In this document: positions 1 to 10,162 of the stretch, piece by piece | Layout: the number at the start of each line of letters is the position of its first letter | Numbering within the stretch: the stretch's first letter is position 1 | From: Pseudomonas chlororaphis | Lineage (GTDB): Bacteria > Pseudomonadota > Gammaproteobacteria > Pseudomonadales > Pseudomonadaceae | NCBI RefSeq assembly: GCF_000783395.1 | Contig: NZ_JSFK01000012.1 | Location: 1-64,000, forward strand | Length of the DNA: 64,000 bases | Direction of reading: 5' to 3' | Position numbers and translations under genes: made by a program | Notes under the pieces: model-generated | Databases searched by the model: none | Told to the model about the DNA's origin: nothing | The model's input: only the letters and a program-made list of their open reading frames with translations

Positions 1-3
1 GGC

Positions 4-222
4 CCCTTCGCGAGCAGGCTCGCTCCCACAGTAGATTTTCAGTGGACACAAAGTTTGTGAGCTACCAAAAACCAATGTGGGAGCGAGCCTGCTCGCGAAG
101 GCCGCGCCTCGGTATTACTCAAGGGCCTCATCGCTGGCAAGCCAGGCTCCCACCGGTTTTTTGTTGAACACAATATTTGTGAACGACGCAAAACCCTGTG
201 GGAGCTGGCTTGCCAGCGATTA
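4..222. repeat. two REP-type inverted pairs (family R1)
   Basis: Two inverted pairs lie downstream of betA. The first has arms reading TCGCGAGCAGGCTCGCTCCC and its complement near 5-31 and 76-103. The second has arms with the core GTGGGAGCTGGCTTGCCAGC near 130-155 and 197-220. This is the P. fluorescens-type REP family with a GTGGGAGC head. No gene is visible in 1-244. Confidence 0.85.
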
Positions 223-244
223 GCCGTGACGCGGTGTAACGGAA

Positions 245-1948
245 TTACTGAGCAGCAGGCGTGATATCACGCATCGGCTTGCCCTTCACCGGCGCATCGC
301 CCGCTACATAGTAAGCGGCGGTGCTGCGCGGCAGCGGCTGGCGGCCACGGATCTTGTCGGCGATTTTCTCGGCGATCATGATCGTCGGCGCGTTGAGGTT
401 ACCGGTGGTGATGATCGGCATGATCGAGGCATCGACCACACGCAGGCTCTGCATGCCGTGCACGCGACCTTCGCCATCGACCACAGCCATCTCGTCGGTG
501 CCCATCTTGCACGAGCAGGACGGGTGGAACGCGGTTTCGGCGTGCTCGCGGATGAATTTGTCCAGCTGCTCATCGGTTTGCACTTCGATGCCCGGGCTGA
601 TTTCGCGACCACGGAAGGCGTCGAGTGCCGGCTGCTGCATGATTTCACGGGTCAGGCGGATGCCGTCGCGGAATTCCTGCCAGTCTTGCTCGGTGGCCAT
701 GTAGTTGAACAGGATGCTCGGGTGCTGGCGCGGGTCTTTCGACTTGGCCTGGATGCGACCACGGCTTGGCGAGCGCATGGAACCCATGTGCGCCTGGAAA
801 CCGTGCTCTTTCACACCGTTGCTGCCGTTGTAGTTAATCGCTACCGGCAGGAAGTGGTACTGAATGTTCGGCCATTCGAATTCCGGACGCGAACGGATGA
901 AACCGCCGGCTTCGAACTGGTTGCTGGCGCCGATACCGGTGCCGTTGAACAGCCACTCGGCACCGATGGCTGGCTGGTTGTACCAGAGCAGCGACGGGTA
1001 CAGCGAAACCGGCTGAGTGCAGGCGTATTGCAGGTACAGCTCAAGGTGATCCTGCAGGTTTTCACCGACGCCCGGCAGATCGTGAACGACCGGGATGTCG
1101 AGGGATTTCAGCAGTTCGGCAGGGCCGACACCGGAACGTTGCAGAATCTGCGGCGAAGCGATGGCGCCGGAGCACAGCAGGACTTCTTTGCGCGCTTTGG
1201 CTTCAACGCGCTCTTCGGCGTCGCCGACCAGATAACGCACGCCAACCGCACGCTTGCCTTCGAACAGAATCTTGTCGGTCAGGGCGTGGGTGACGATGGT
1301 CAGGGTCGAACGCTTTTTCGCGGTGTCGAGGTAGCCACGGGCGGTGGAAGCACGACGGCCGTTCGGCGTCACGGTGCGGTCCATCGGGCCGAAGCCTTCC
1401 TGCTGGTAACCGTTCAAGTCTTCGGTGCGTGGGTAACCGGCCTGCACGCCGGCTTCAACCATGGCGTGGAACAGCGGGTTGTTGCCCGCCTTCGGCGTGG
1501 TCACGCTGACCGGGCCTTCGCCACCGTGGTAATCGTTCGGGCCGATGTCGCGGGTTTCGGCTTTGCGGAAGTACGGCAGGCAGTCGAGGTACGACCAGTT
1601 TTCCAGGCCCGGCAGTTTCGCCCAGCCGTCGTAGTCCATTGCGTTGCCACGGATGTAGCACATGCCGTTGATCAGCGAAGAACCGCCGAGGCCTTTGCCG
1701 CGACCGCATTCCATCCGGCGACCGTCCATGTGTGGCTCTGGATCGGTTTCGTACGCCCAGTTGTAGCGACGACCTTGCAGCGGGAATGCCAGGGCAGCCG
1801 GCATTTGCGTGCGGAAGTCGAAACGGTAGTCCGGGCCGCCTGCTTCGAGCAGCAGAACGGTGACGCCAGCGTCTTCAGTCAGACGGGTCGCCAGGGTGTT
1901 ACCGGCCGAGCCGGCACCGATGATGATGTAATCGAATTCTTGGGACAT
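245..1948 (-). CDS. betA: choline dehydrogenase BetA
   Basis: This 567-residue FAD-dependent GMC oxidoreductase oxidises choline to betaine aldehyde at the inner membrane and can also oxidise the aldehyde. The FAD dinucleotide motif GAGSAG is at residues 11-16. The first GMC signature ([20 protein letters not shown]) is near 82-101 and the second ([16 protein letters not shown]) near 255-270. The motif TAFHPS carries the catalytic histidine, H475. The start MSQEFDYII was preferred over an ATG three codons upstream because it matches the family N-terminus. Length is normal (about 560). It is the last gene of the minus-strand betI-betB-betA operon and is separated from betB by an R1 repeat pair. 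The operon is expected to be repressed by BetI until choline is present. Confidence 0.97.
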   Translation of the reverse strand: MSQEFDYIIIGAGSAGNTLATRLTEDAGVTVLLLEAGGPDYRFDFRTQMPAALAFPLQGRRYNWAYETDPEPHMDGRRMECGRGKGLGGSSLINGMCYIRGNAMDYDGWAKLPGLENWSYLDCLPYFRKAETRDIGPNDYHGGEGPVSVTTPKAGNNPLFHAMVEAGVQAGYPRTEDLNGYQQEGFGPMDRTVTPNGRRASTARGYLDTAKKRSTLTIVTHALTDKILFEGKRAVGVRYLVGDAEERVEAKARKEVLLCSGAIASPQILQRSGVGPAELLKSLDIPVVHDLPGVGENLQDHLELYLQYACTQPVSLYPSLLWYNQPAIGAEWLFNGTGIGASNQFEAGGFIRSRPEFEWPNIQYHFLPVAINYNGSNGVKEHGFQAHMGSMRSPSRGRIQAKSKDPRQHPSILFNYMATEQDWQEFRDGIRLTREIMQQPALDAFRGREISPGIEVQTDEQLDKFIREHAETAFHPSCSCKMGTDEMAVVDGEGRVHGMQSLRVVDASIMPIITTGNLNAPTIMIAEKIADKIRGRQPLPRSTAAYYVAGDAPVKGKPMRDITPAAQ

Positions 1949-2004
1949 TGAATGCACCCTCTTTGATAGTGGTCAGGTCGGACCTTGGCGAGTGCTGTGC
2001 ACTC

Positions 2005-2100
2005 GAATCGCTGGCAAGCCAGCTCCCACAGGGATTGGGGGCTGCCACAAATTGGATGGACGACTCCAAACCTGTGGGAGCGGGCTTGCCCGCGAAGAGG
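2005..2100. repeat. R1 REP pair between betB and betA
   Basis: Inverted arms (GGCAAGCCAGCTCCCACAGG near 2010-2032 and CTGTGGGAGCGGGCTTGCCC near 2071-2091) lie inside the bet operon, between the two enzyme genes. Such elements can stabilise upstream mRNA; that role is inferred. Confidence 0.85.
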
Positions 2101-2128
2101 CCTTCGCGGGCAATGCAAATCTCGGGTC

Positions 2129-3601
2129 TTAGAACACCGAGACGTAATCGCCCAGCTCGACCTGTACCGATTTGATGCGGGTGAAGTTGTTCAGCGAGCT
2201 GATGCCGTTTTCACGACCTACACCCGACTGCTTGTAACCGCCAACCGGCATTTTTGCGTCGGACTCGCCCCAGGCGTTGATCCAGCAGATACCGGCTTCC
2301 AGTTGATGAATCACGCGGTGGGCGCGGTTCAGGTCTTTGGTGACGATACCGGCGGCCAGGCCGAAGTCGGTGTCGTTGGCGCGGCGGATCACTTCTTCTT
2401 CGGTTTCGTAAGAGAGGATCGCCATCACTGGGCCAAAGATTTCTTCACGAACGATGGTCATGTCGTCGGTGCAATCGGTGAACACGGTTGGAGCAACGAA
2501 TGCGCCTTTGGCGAATTCGCCGTCGGTCAGACGACCGCCACCGCACAGAACGCGTGCGCCTTCTTCCATACCTTTGGTGATGTAACCCAACACGCTTTCC
2601 ATGTGCGCGAAGCTGACCAGCGGGCCGAAGTTGGTGTTTTCGTCTTCCGGGTTGCCAACGCGGATGCGCTTAACGCGCTCAACGATCTTGGCTTCGAAAG
2701 CGGCTTTCAGGTGCGCCGGTACGAACACGCGAGTGCCGTTGGTGCAGACCTGACCGGAGCTGTAGAAGTTGGCCATCATCGCGGTGTCGGCAGCGCGATC
2801 GAGATCGGCGTCGTCACAGATGATCAGCGGGGACTTGCCGCCCAGTTCCATGGTCACGTCTTTCAGCGACGAAGCCGAAGCGCTGGCCATTACTTTCTTG
2901 CCGGTGTCGGTGCCGCCGGTGAAGGAGATTTTTTCGATGCGCGGGTGTTCGGTCAGCCAGGTGCCGACTTCACGGCCGCTGCCGGTCAGTACGTTGAACA
3001 CGCCATTCGGTACGCCGGCTTCGGTGTAGATCTCGGCCAGTTTCAGGGTGGTCAGCGAGGTGACTTCGCTTGGCTTGAAGATCATCGCGTTACCAGCTGC
3101 CAGGGCTGGTGCGGATTTCCACAGGGCGATCTGGATCGGGTAGTTCCACGCGCCGATACCGGCGACCACGCCCAGCGGCTCGCGACGGGTGTAGACGAAC
3201 GAAGTGTCACGCAGCGGGATCTGCTCGCCTTCGATGGCCGGTACCAGACCAGCGTAGTATTCCAGCACGTCAGCGCCGGTAACGATGTCGACGTACTTGG
3301 TTTCGGAGAAGGATTTACCGGTGTCCAGGGTTTCCAGTGCGGCCAGTTCATCGTTGCGCTCGCGCAGGATGTCGACGGCGCGACGCAGGATGCGCGAACG
3401 CTCCATGGCGGTCATCGCGGCCCAGATTTTCTGGCCCTTTTCAGCGCTGACCACGGCGCGCTCGACGTCTTCCTTGGTCGCACGTTGCACCAGTGCGAGG
3501 ACTTCACCGTTAGCCGGGTTGATGGCTTCGAAGGTGGCATCGCTGCCGGCGTCGGAGTACGCGCCATCGATGTAAAGTTTTTGCAGTTCGAAACGGGCCA
3601 T
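2129..3601 (-). CDS. betB: betaine aldehyde dehydrogenase BetB
   Basis: This 490-residue cytosolic NAD(P)-dependent aldehyde dehydrogenase converts betaine aldehyde to glycine betaine, the second step of choline oxidation. The catalytic cysteine is C286 in GQVCTNG, the same position as in the P. aeruginosa enzyme. The glutamate motif MELGGKSP and the nucleotide-binding FTGGTDTGK motif are both present. The start [13 protein letters not shown] gives the family length. An upstream in-frame ATG 13 codons away would add a non-conserved extension. It sits between betI and betA on the same strand and is expected to be induced with them by choline. Confidence 0.97.
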   Translation of the reverse strand: MARFELQKLYIDGAYSDAGSDATFEAINPANGEVLALVQRATKEDVERAVVSAEKGQKIWAAMTAMERSRILRRAVDILRERNDELAALETLDTGKSFSETKYVDIVTGADVLEYYAGLVPAIEGEQIPLRDTSFVYTRREPLGVVAGIGAWNYPIQIALWKSAPALAAGNAMIFKPSEVTSLTTLKLAEIYTEAGVPNGVFNVLTGSGREVGTWLTEHPRIEKISFTGGTDTGKKVMASASASSLKDVTMELGGKSPLIICDDADLDRAADTAMMANFYSSGQVCTNGTRVFVPAHLKAAFEAKIVERVKRIRVGNPEDENTNFGPLVSFAHMESVLGYITKGMEEGARVLCGGGRLTDGEFAKGAFVAPTVFTDCTDDMTIVREEIFGPVMAILSYETEEEVIRRANDTDFGLAAGIVTKDLNRAHRVIHQLEAGICWINAWGESDAKMPVGGYKQSGVGRENGISSLNNFTRIKSVQVELGDYVSVF

Positions 3602-3689
3602 AGTGTCCTCGCAAGTGCATTGGTGGTTGGCGTTGACCACCGCGGTGAGGCTGCGGTGGCGTTCAGGGGCCGAGCGTTTTCTGTGTGCT

Positions 3690-4283
3690 CTAGCTCACCT
3701 TCTTGGCCAATTGGAAATCCATGTATTCGTAAGCGATCTGTTGCGCCTGCGCTGTGTCGAAAGCGTCTCCCGACAAAGCGCCGCGCAACCACAAGCCGTC
3801 AATCAACGCTGCCAGGCCACGCGCTGCGCTGCGCGCATCTTCGAGCGGCAACACACGGCGGAACTCGCAGCACAGGTTGGAATACAGACGGTGATCGTTG
3901 ATCCGCTGCAACCTGTGCAAAGACGGCTGGTGCATGCTGGTGGCCCAGAAGGCCAGCCAGGTTTTCATTGCCGGGCCATTGACCTGGCTGGCGTCGAAGT
4001 TGCCTTCGATGATCACCTGCAAATGCGCCCGTGGGCTGTCATCTGCCAGCGCCTGACGGCGCGCGGTGACGCTCTCGCTGAGGGCGGTCATCAGATACCG
4101 CATCGTGGCGGCAATCAGGCCGTTCTTGTCCTGAAAGTAATGACTGATGATGCCATTCGAGACACCGGCCAAACGGGCGATCAGCGCAATGCTGGCGTCC
4201 CCCATTCCGACCTGATCGACCGCCTGCAAAGTGGCTTCGATCAGTTGTTGGCGGCGGATGGGTTGCATACCGACCTTGGGCAT
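3690..4283 (-). CDS. betI: TetR-family repressor BetI
   Basis: This 197-residue choline-sensing repressor has a TetR N-terminal helix-turn-helix (about residues 10-55, including [15 protein letters not shown] and [13 protein letters not shown]) and a ligand-binding C-terminal domain. The start [13 protein letters not shown] is the family N-terminus; an ATG three codons upstream is less likely. It is the first gene of betIBA and is divergent from betT. A perfect 20-bp palindrome lies 71 bp upstream of its start, where a BetI operator would control both the operon and betT. Confidence 0.96.
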   Translation of the reverse strand: MPKVGMQPIRRQQLIEATLQAVDQVGMGDASIALIARLAGVSNGIISHYFQDKNGLIAATMRYLMTALSESVTARRQALADDSPRAHLQVIIEGNFDASQVNGPAMKTWLAFWATSMHQPSLHRLQRINDHRLYSNLCCEFRRVLPLEDARSAARGLAALIDGLWLRGALSGDAFDTAQAQQIAYEYMDFQLAKKVS

Positions 4284-4353
4284 CTTGCACATCTCCTTAG
4301 GCCTTCCGAGCGGCGAATCACGCCTATCGGATTGACGGCCAGTCTATTTTGTT

Positions 4354-4373
4354 TTGATTGAACGTTCAATCAA
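4354..4373. promoter_or_regulatory. BetI operator palindrome
   Basis: The sequence TTGATTGAACGTTCAATCAA is a perfect 20-bp palindrome in the betI/betT divergent gap. TetR-family repressors bind such sites, and its place between betI and betT makes it the obvious BetI operator. The rest of the gap (4284-4712) holds no gene. Confidence 0.85.
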
Positions 4374-4712
4374 CAAAGAATAAGATCTGCGACAAATCGT
4401 CGCTGCCTACAGATTTTTCCTACGTGTAAGTGGCGATAAAACCGACATCCGAAACAGCTCGAAACCTGCGTGGGGCATGGCGCGGTTCGCGATTCGATGG
4501 ACGTGTTGAAAGGGCAAGACGCTCAGGGCCAGGTTTCGGATGAACGTCCGTCCACCTTCGGCCACGAAAGCGATTCGCAGCGCCATTTCGGCAGGTTCGG
4601 GCATTTTTCGGGGTGTCTTTATATCACCCGCCGGTCGGCTGCCAACTAACCGATTGGTCGGGTTCCGTGTTGCCTTGTGTTCTTCTCTCGCACTGCCTGG
4701 AGCATTTGTGCC

Positions 4713-6710
4713 ATGAGTTCTGCCTCGCTTATAAAGACCCCGCCCGAGAAGGTGACGGTCAACGGTTGGGTGTTTTACACCTCTACCGCGCTGATTCTGT
4801 TGTTGACCGCCATTCTGATTATCGCCCCGCAAGAGGCCGGCAGACTGTTGGGTATCGCTCAGGCCTGGTTGTCGCGCAGCTTTGGCTGGTACTACATGGT
4901 GGTGATCGCCGCCTACCTGGTATTCGTCGTCGGTCTGGCGTTTTCCTCGTACGGCAAACTCAAACTGGGCAGCAAGGACGACACCCCGGATTTCAGTTAC
5001 GGCGCCTGGGCGGGGATGCTGTTCTCGTCGGGTATCGGTATTTCGCTGTTGTATTTCGGCGCATCCGAGCCACTGGATCACTACTTCAATCCGCCGGAAG
5101 GCGCATCGGCCAGCAACCTGGCCGCGCGTCAGGCTGTACAGCTGACTTTCTTGCACTGGGGCCTGCACGGCTGGGCGATCTACGCTCTGGTCGGTCTGGC
5201 CGTGGCGTACTTCGCTTATCGGCATAATCAGCCGCTGGCCCTGCGTTCGGCGCTGTATCCGCTGGTCGGCGAGCGTTGGGTCAAAGGCGCGGCCGGTCAC
5301 GCGGTGGACGGCTTCGGCATGTTCGTGACCCTGCTGGGTCTGGTGACGAACCTGGGGATTGGTTCGCTGCAAGTGTCGTCGGGGCTGGAAAACCTGTTCG
5401 GCATGGAACACAGCAACACCAACCTGTTGATCGTGATCATCGTGATGAGCACCGTGGCGACCATCGCTGCCGTGTCCGGCGTGGAAAACGGCATCCGTCG
5501 TCTGTCGAATCTGAACATCGTGCTGTTCAGTGGTCTGCTGATTTTCGTATTGCTGTTCGGCCCGACCCTGCACCTGCTCAACGGCTTCGTGCAGAACATC
5601 GGTGACTACCTCAATGGCATCGTGCTGAAAACCTTCGACCTTTATGTGTACGAAGGCGACAACGCCAAGTCCGAGCGCTGGATGGGCCTGTGGACCCTGT
5701 TCTACTGGGCCTGGTGGATTTCCTGGGCGCCATTCGTCGGCATGTTCATCGCGCGTATTTCCCGTGGTCGTACCGTGCGTGAACTGGTCGCCGGCGTGCT
5801 GCTGATTCCACTGGGCTTCACTTTGGCCTGGCTCTCGATCTTCGGTAACTCGGCGCTGGACCTGGTGATGAACCATGGCGCGGTGGAGCTGGGCAAGACG
5901 GCGCTGGAACAGCCGTCGATGGCGATCTATCAATTGCTTGAACATTACCCGGCGTCGAAAGTCGTCATCGGTGTGTCGATCTTCGTTGGCTTCGTGCTGT
6001 TCCTGACCCCGGCCGACTCCGGCGCGGTGATGATGGCGAATCTGTCCTGCAAGGGCGGCAACGTCGATGAAGATGCGCCGCACTGGCTGCGGATCTTCTG
6101 GTCGGTGGTGATCACTTTGGTGACCATCGGTCTGCTGTTTGCCGGTAACTTCGAAGCCATGCAAACCATGGTGGTGCTGGCCGGTCTGCCGTTCTCGGTG
6201 GTGCTGGTGTTCTTCATGTTCGGCCTGCACAAGGCGATGCGCCAGGACGTGCAGATCGAACAGGAGCAAGCGCAACTGGCAGAGCGCGGTCGTCGCGGTT
6301 TCAGCGAGCGTCTGACGCAACTGGATCTGCAGCCGAGCCAATCGGTGGTGCAGCGTTTCATGGACAAGCAAGTCAGCCCGGCGCTGGAAGACGCCACCGC
6401 GCAGATGCGTGCGCAGGGTCTGGAAGTGCAGACGCTGTTGGGTAAATCCAAACGCTGCATGGGCGTGCGCGTGGAGATGGAAGAGGGTAACCCTTTCGTT
6501 TACGAAGTGAGTCTGGACGGTTATCTGGCGACCCCGACCGAATCGGCGCAGTCCGATGAAGCGCGCCAGCGTTACTACCGCGCTGAAGTGTATTTGCACA
6601 ACGGCAGCCAGGATTACGACCTGATGGGCTTCACGCAGGATCAGATCACGCGGGATGTGCTCGATCAGTTTGAAAGCCATCGGCAGCTCCTTGGCCGGGT
6701 GTACAGCTAA
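4713..6710 (+). CDS. betT: choline BCCT transporter BetT
   Basis: This 665-residue inner-membrane secondary transporter of the betaine/choline/carnitine family imports choline. It has about 12 hydrophobic segments over residues 20-510. The BCCT tryptophan-rich signature (YWAWWISWAPFVG and GRTVRE) is near residues 331-355. A long hydrophilic C-terminal tail of about 140 residues is typical of osmotically regulated BetT. The start MSSASLIKTPPEK has GGAG ten bases upstream; an ATG 12 codons upstream lacks a good site. It is divergent from betIBA across the palindromic operator, so it is expected to be de-repressed by choline. Confidence 0.96.
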   Translation: MSSASLIKTPPEKVTVNGWVFYTSTALILLLTAILIIAPQEAGRLLGIAQAWLSRSFGWYYMVVIAAYLVFVVGLAFSSYGKLKLGSKDDTPDFSYGAWAGMLFSSGIGISLLYFGASEPLDHYFNPPEGASASNLAARQAVQLTFLHWGLHGWAIYALVGLAVAYFAYRHNQPLALRSALYPLVGERWVKGAAGHAVDGFGMFVTLLGLVTNLGIGSLQVSSGLENLFGMEHSNTNLLIVIIVMSTVATIAAVSGVENGIRRLSNLNIVLFSGLLIFVLLFGPTLHLLNGFVQNIGDYLNGIVLKTFDLYVYEGDNAKSERWMGLWTLFYWAWWISWAPFVGMFIARISRGRTVRELVAGVLLIPLGFTLAWLSIFGNSALDLVMNHGAVELGKTALEQPSMAIYQLLEHYPASKVVIGVSIFVGFVLFLTPADSGAVMMANLSCKGGNVDEDAPHWLRIFWSVVITLVTIGLLFAGNFEAMQTMVVLAGLPFSVVLVFFMFGLHKAMRQDVQIEQEQAQLAERGRRGFSERLTQLDLQPSQSVVQRFMDKQVSPALEDATAQMRAQGLEVQTLLGKSKRCMGVRVEMEEGNPFVYEVSLDGYLATPTESAQSDEARQRYYRAEVYLHNGSQDYDLMGFTQDQITRDVLDQFESHRQLLGRVYS

Positions 6711-6714
6711 AGTC

Positions 6715-6883
6715 AAAAGCCCCCTCACCCCAGCCCTCTCCCTAAGGGAGAGGGGGAAAGGGAGCAGATCGGGGGCTTTTCAATACCTGAGTTCGACTCG
6801 ATTTCTCAGGTCGATGTAGCTTGAAAGTACAACTCGGTAGGTTCCTTCTCCCTCTGGGAGAGGGCTAGGGTGAGGGGCTTTTT
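6715..6883. repeat. R2 repeat element after betT
   Basis: This element of about 165 bp is flanked by inverted ends (CCCCTCACCCCAGCCCTCTC and its imperfect complement GGGCTAGGGTGAGGGG). The left half also forms AAAAGCCCCC...GGGGGCTTTT, which could act as a terminator for betT. Similar copies occur near 15925, 29729, 40448, 50731 and 53921. Confidence 0.8.
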
Positions 6884-6895
6884 CCCTGACCCAAT

Positions 6896-6930
6896 AAAAA
6901 AGGGATCGCTCACCGCGATCCCTTTTTTTA
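6896..6930. terminator. bidirectional rho-independent terminator between betT and choV
   Basis: A perfect 8-bp stem GGGATCGC/GCGATCCC with a 5-base loop is flanked by an A-run on the left and a T-run on the right. It lies between the convergent genes betT and choV and can serve both. Confidence 0.9.
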
Positions 6931-6937
6931 TCCCGCC

Positions 6938-8116
6938 TTAACCGAGGTTCTTGCCCAACAACGCGTGATACAACTCGCTGTCACCCAAGATCCCCACCAC
7001 ATGATTGTCATCGTGCAGCACCAGTTTGTTGCCGGTCTGATAACGAATCTGCAACGCATCGCGCATACCGATGTTCGAATCCACCAGCGTCGGCTTGCGT
7101 TCCAGGCCTTCCACCGCTTGCCCCGGTGCCCAGTTCTGCAGGTTCAGCACCGAACCGTTCTGCCGCGCGCCTTTGATAGTGTTGCCTTCCGCCAGGTCCA
7201 GCCACGAATCGCCGCCCGGATCGAGACACACCGAACCGTTGATGCGTTTGCACTTGTCCAGTGTGCGCATCAGGCTGCGACCACAGAGCACGTTGAGCGG
7301 ATTGGTGTGCGCGACGAAGGTACGCACATAGTCGTCCGCCGGGTTCAGCACGATCTCTTCCGGCACGCTGTACTGGATGATCCGGCCGTCCTTCATGATC
7401 GCGATGCGGCTACCCAATTTGAGCGCCTCGTCGAGGTCGTGACTCACAAACACAATGGTCTTGCTCAGTTTGCGTTGCAGTTCCAGCAGTTCATCCTGCA
7501 GACCCTGACGGATCAGCGGGTCGAGCGCCGAGAACGGTTCGTCCATCAGCAGAATATCGGCGTCCATCGCCAGTGCCCGCGCCAGACCGACACGTTGCTG
7601 CATGCCGCCGGAGAGTTCGTCCGGCTTCTTGTTGCGCCATTGGGTCAAGCCAACCAGTTCGAGTTTTTCGTCGACGAGTTTCTTGCGTTCCTTCTCCGGG
7701 CGACCCTGCATTTCCAGGCCGAAACTGATGTTTTCGCGCACCGTCAGCCACGGCATCAGGGCGAACTTCTGGAACACCATGGCGATGCGTTTGGTGCGCA
7801 TCATTTTCAGCTCGGCCGGGGTGCAGGAGGCGATGTCGATCTGGCGGTTTTCATGCTCGACGAACAGCTTGCCGCGGCTCACGGTGTTGAGGCCGTTGAT
7901 GCAGCGCAGCAGGCTCGACTTGCCGGAACCGGACAAACCCATCAGCACGCAGATCTCGCCTTTGTTGATGTCCAGCGTGGCTTTTTCCACGCCGACAATC
8001 TGTCCGGTCTTCTTCAGGATCTCGTTGCGGGTCATGCCCTGATCGAGCAGCTTGAGCGCCTCGCGTGGATCCTTGGAGAAGATTACGTCGACGTCTTCGA
8101 AGCGAATTATGCTCAT
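6938..8116 (-). CDS. choV: choline ABC transporter ATP-binding protein ChoV
   Basis: This 392-residue cytoplasmic ATPase belongs to a quaternary-amine ABC importer (ProV/OpuA family). Visible motifs are Walker A GLSGSGKSS, signature LSGGMQQR, Walker B ILLMDEPFSALD and the switch histidine in FVSHDLDEA. A C-terminal region of about 110 residues replaces the usual CBS pair. Its start overlaps the stop of choW in an ATGA arrangement, so the two are translationally coupled. It is the third gene of choX-choW-choV. Confidence 0.95.
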   Translation of the reverse strand: MSIIRFEDVDVIFSKDPREALKLLDQGMTRNEILKKTGQIVGVEKATLDINKGEICVLMGLSGSGKSSLLRCINGLNTVSRGKLFVEHENRQIDIASCTPAELKMMRTKRIAMVFQKFALMPWLTVRENISFGLEMQGRPEKERKKLVDEKLELVGLTQWRNKKPDELSGGMQQRVGLARALAMDADILLMDEPFSALDPLIRQGLQDELLELQRKLSKTIVFVSHDLDEALKLGSRIAIMKDGRIIQYSVPEEIVLNPADDYVRTFVAHTNPLNVLCGRSLMRTLDKCKRINGSVCLDPGGDSWLDLAEGNTIKGARQNGSVLNLQNWAPGQAVEGLERKPTLVDSNIGMRDALQIRYQTGNKLVLHDDNHVVGILGDSELYHALLGKNLG

Positions 8117-8958
8117 GCGTCACCCCCTACTTTGGCGTCGGGTTGTTTGCAGATACGGTCGAGCATGATCGCCAGCAGTACGATCGCCAGGCCCGCTTCG
8201 AAGCCCAGGGCGATATCAGCAGTGTTCAGTGCGTTGACCACCGGTTTGCCGAGTCCGTCGGCGCCTACCAGTGCCGCGATCACCACCATCGACAGCGACA
8301 GCATGATGCACTGGGTGATGCCGGCCGCGATGCTCGGCATGGCGTGCGGCAGTTCAATCCGTGAGAGCAATTGGCGACGCGAGCAGCCGAAGGCCTTGCC
8401 GGCGTCCATCAGTTCTTGCGGGACATCGCGGATGCCCAGGTAGGTCAGGCGGATCGGCGCAGCGATGGCGAACACCACCGTGGAGATCAGGCCCGGGACC
8501 ACACCCAGCCCGAAGAGGGTCAGGGTCGGAATGAGGTAAACGAAGGTCGGTACGGTCTGCATCAGATCGAGTACCGGACGCATGACAGTGTAGAACATCG
8601 GTTTGTGCGCGGCGACGATGCCCAACGGCACGCCGATGACCACGCAGACCAGGGTCGCGAACATGACCTGGGCGAGGGTTTCCATGGTCTCCTGCCAGTA
8701 CCCCAGATTGAGGATCAGCAGGAAGGAGGCGATCACGAAAGCGGTCAATCCCCATTTGCGCTGGATCAGGTGCGCGAGCAGGGCGATCAGGCCAATCAAG
8801 ACCAGTGGGTTGAACCAGGTCAGCGCAAACGTCACGCCGTGGATCATCGTTTCCAGGGTCACGGCGATTGCGTCGAAGGTGTTGGCGCCGTGTTGCGTCA
8901 ACCATTCAACGAAGCCCGCGATGTACTGGCCTAAAGGTATTTTCTGATCAATCAGCAT
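8113..8958 (-). CDS. choW: choline ABC transporter permease ChoW
   Basis: This 281-residue inner-membrane permease has about six transmembrane segments and the permease-ATPase coupling loop (QELMDAGKAFGCSRRQLL). It is of the ProW/OpuAB type. The start MLIDQKIPLGQYIAGF was chosen because the upstream extension (20 residues) is polar, cysteine-containing and not family-like. It overlaps choV by 4 bp and follows choX closely. It moves choline across the inner membrane with ChoX as the binding protein. Confidence 0.95.
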   Translation of the reverse strand: MLIDQKIPLGQYIAGFVEWLTQHGANTFDAIAVTLETMIHGVTFALTWFNPLVLIGLIALLAHLIQRKWGLTAFVIASFLLILNLGYWQETMETLAQVMFATLVCVVIGVPLGIVAAHKPMFYTVMRPVLDLMQTVPTFVYLIPTLTLFGLGVVPGLISTVVFAIAAPIRLTYLGIRDVPQELMDAGKAFGCSRRQLLSRIELPHAMPSIAAGITQCIMLSLSMVVIAALVGADGLGKPVVNALNTADIALGFEAGLAIVLLAIMLDRICKQPDAKVGGDA

Positions 8959-9024
8959 GGTAGTGAACGTCCGCATGCAAGGAAATAAACAGCCCGGACG
9001 GCCGCAGCCGTCCGGCATAAGCGA

Positions 9025-9969
9025 TTACTGAAGCTTGGCTTTCACGGCCTCCAGGCCAGGTTTACCGTCAATGGTGGTCACGCCAGCGAGCCAGGTATCG
9101 AGCACTTGTGGATTCTTTTTCAGCCAGGCCTTGGCGGCCGCGTCAGGCTTCATCTTGTCGTCGAGGATGTTGCCCATCAGTTCGCTTTCCATGTCGACGG
9201 TGAACTCCAGGTTCTTCAGCAACTGACCGACGTTGCTGCATTCCGTGGCGTAACCTTTGCGGGTGTTGGTCGCCACGGTCGCCGCACCGAAATCGGGGCC
9301 GAAGAAATCATCGCCACCGGTCAGGTATTGAATCTTGAAGCGCTTGTTCATCGGGTGTGGCGCCCAGCCGAGGAAGACCACCGCGGTGTCGCGTTTTTGC
9401 GCGCGATCCACCTGCGAGAGCATGCCCGCTTCCGATGATTCGACGACTTTGAAGCCGGCGGTCTTCAGGCCGAAGGCGTCCTTGTCGATCATGCTCTGAA
9501 TCAGACGGTTGCCGTCGTTGCCAGGCTCGATGCCATAGATCTTGCCGTCGAGCTCTTTCTTGAATTTGGCGATGTCGGCGAAGTCATGCAGACCTTTGTC
9601 ATACAAGGCTTGCGGCACGGCGAGGGTGTACTTGGCGCCCTTGAGGTTGGTGCGCACGGTTTCCACGGTGCCGGCGTCGCGGTAGGCCTTGATGTCGTTT
9701 TCCATGGTCGGCATCCAGTTGCCGAGGAACACGTCCATGTTCTTGCCGTCGGCCAGCGACTTGTAGGTCACGGGCACGGAGATCATGGTGGTCTTGGTCT
9801 TGTAGCCGAGGGCGTTGAGGACGACGGAGGTGGTGGCGGTGGTGGCGGTGATGTCGGTCCAGCCGACATCGGAGAAGTTAACGGTACTGCACTGCGCCGG
9901 TTCTGCAGCTTGCGCCAGTAACGGCAGACTCAGCATGGCGGCCAACAACAACGACGGGGAACCTTTCAT
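9025..9969 (-). CDS. choX: choline-binding periplasmic protein ChoX
   Basis: This 314-residue periplasmic substrate-binding protein of the OpuAC-like family has a signal peptide (MKGSPSLLLAAMLSLPLLAQA, cut before AEPAQ). Aromatic-rich motifs that bind quaternary ammonium groups are visible (NFSDVGWTDI, FLGNWMPTMEND, VFLGWAPHPMN). It resembles caiX in the same window, so the two are paralogues; ChoX is assigned to choline by its linkage to choW and choV. It is first in the operon and divergent from sdaB across a 437-bp gap with a direct-repeat site. Confidence 0.94.
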   Translation of the reverse strand: MKGSPSLLLAAMLSLPLLAQAAEPAQCSTVNFSDVGWTDITATTATTSVVLNALGYKTKTTMISVPVTYKSLADGKNMDVFLGNWMPTMENDIKAYRDAGTVETVRTNLKGAKYTLAVPQALYDKGLHDFADIAKFKKELDGKIYGIEPGNDGNRLIQSMIDKDAFGLKTAGFKVVESSEAGMLSQVDRAQKRDTAVVFLGWAPHPMNKRFKIQYLTGGDDFFGPDFGAATVATNTRKGYATECSNVGQLLKNLEFTVDMESELMGNILDDKMKPDAAAKAWLKKNPQVLDTWLAGVTTIDGKPGLEAVKAKLQ

Positions 9970-10128
9970 GGATGGACTCCTTGGTGTTTTTTTTGGCAGT
10001 GTTCCGACTGTGGACCACCGCACTTATAGGTTGCGGTTGGATGGCGTTCTGGAGACAGCTCTGTCACGGCGCCTTGCAATCGAGTCATAACGATCATGTA
10101 CCAGTGAAAATCTGACGCCTACAGGGGG

Positions 10129-10162
10129 GGTCGTATCCAGTACAGGGATGGTCGCATCCAGT
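10129..10162. promoter_or_regulatory. tandem direct-repeat site, candidate GbdR operator for choX/sdaB
   Basis: Two 13-mers, GGTCGTATCCAGT (10129-10141) and GGTCGCATCCAGT (10150-10162), repeat in the same orientation 21 bp apart, two helical turns. This is the usual layout for an AraC-family dimer. It lies between divergent choX and sdaB, both part of the betaine-responsive pathway. Assignment to GbdR is inferred. Nothing else is seen in 9970-10406 except the sdaB ribosome site CAGGAG at 10391. Confidence 0.55.

Noticed and set aside
1-240. Repeats at the window start as a CRISPR array
   Set aside because: The arms are inverted, not direct, with no regular spacers. They recur singly across the window as REP pairs.
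4407-6728. A 773-codon open frame antisense to betT
   Set aside because: Histidine/glutamine/arginine-rich product typical of antisense shadow. BetT on the plus strand has the full BCCT signature.
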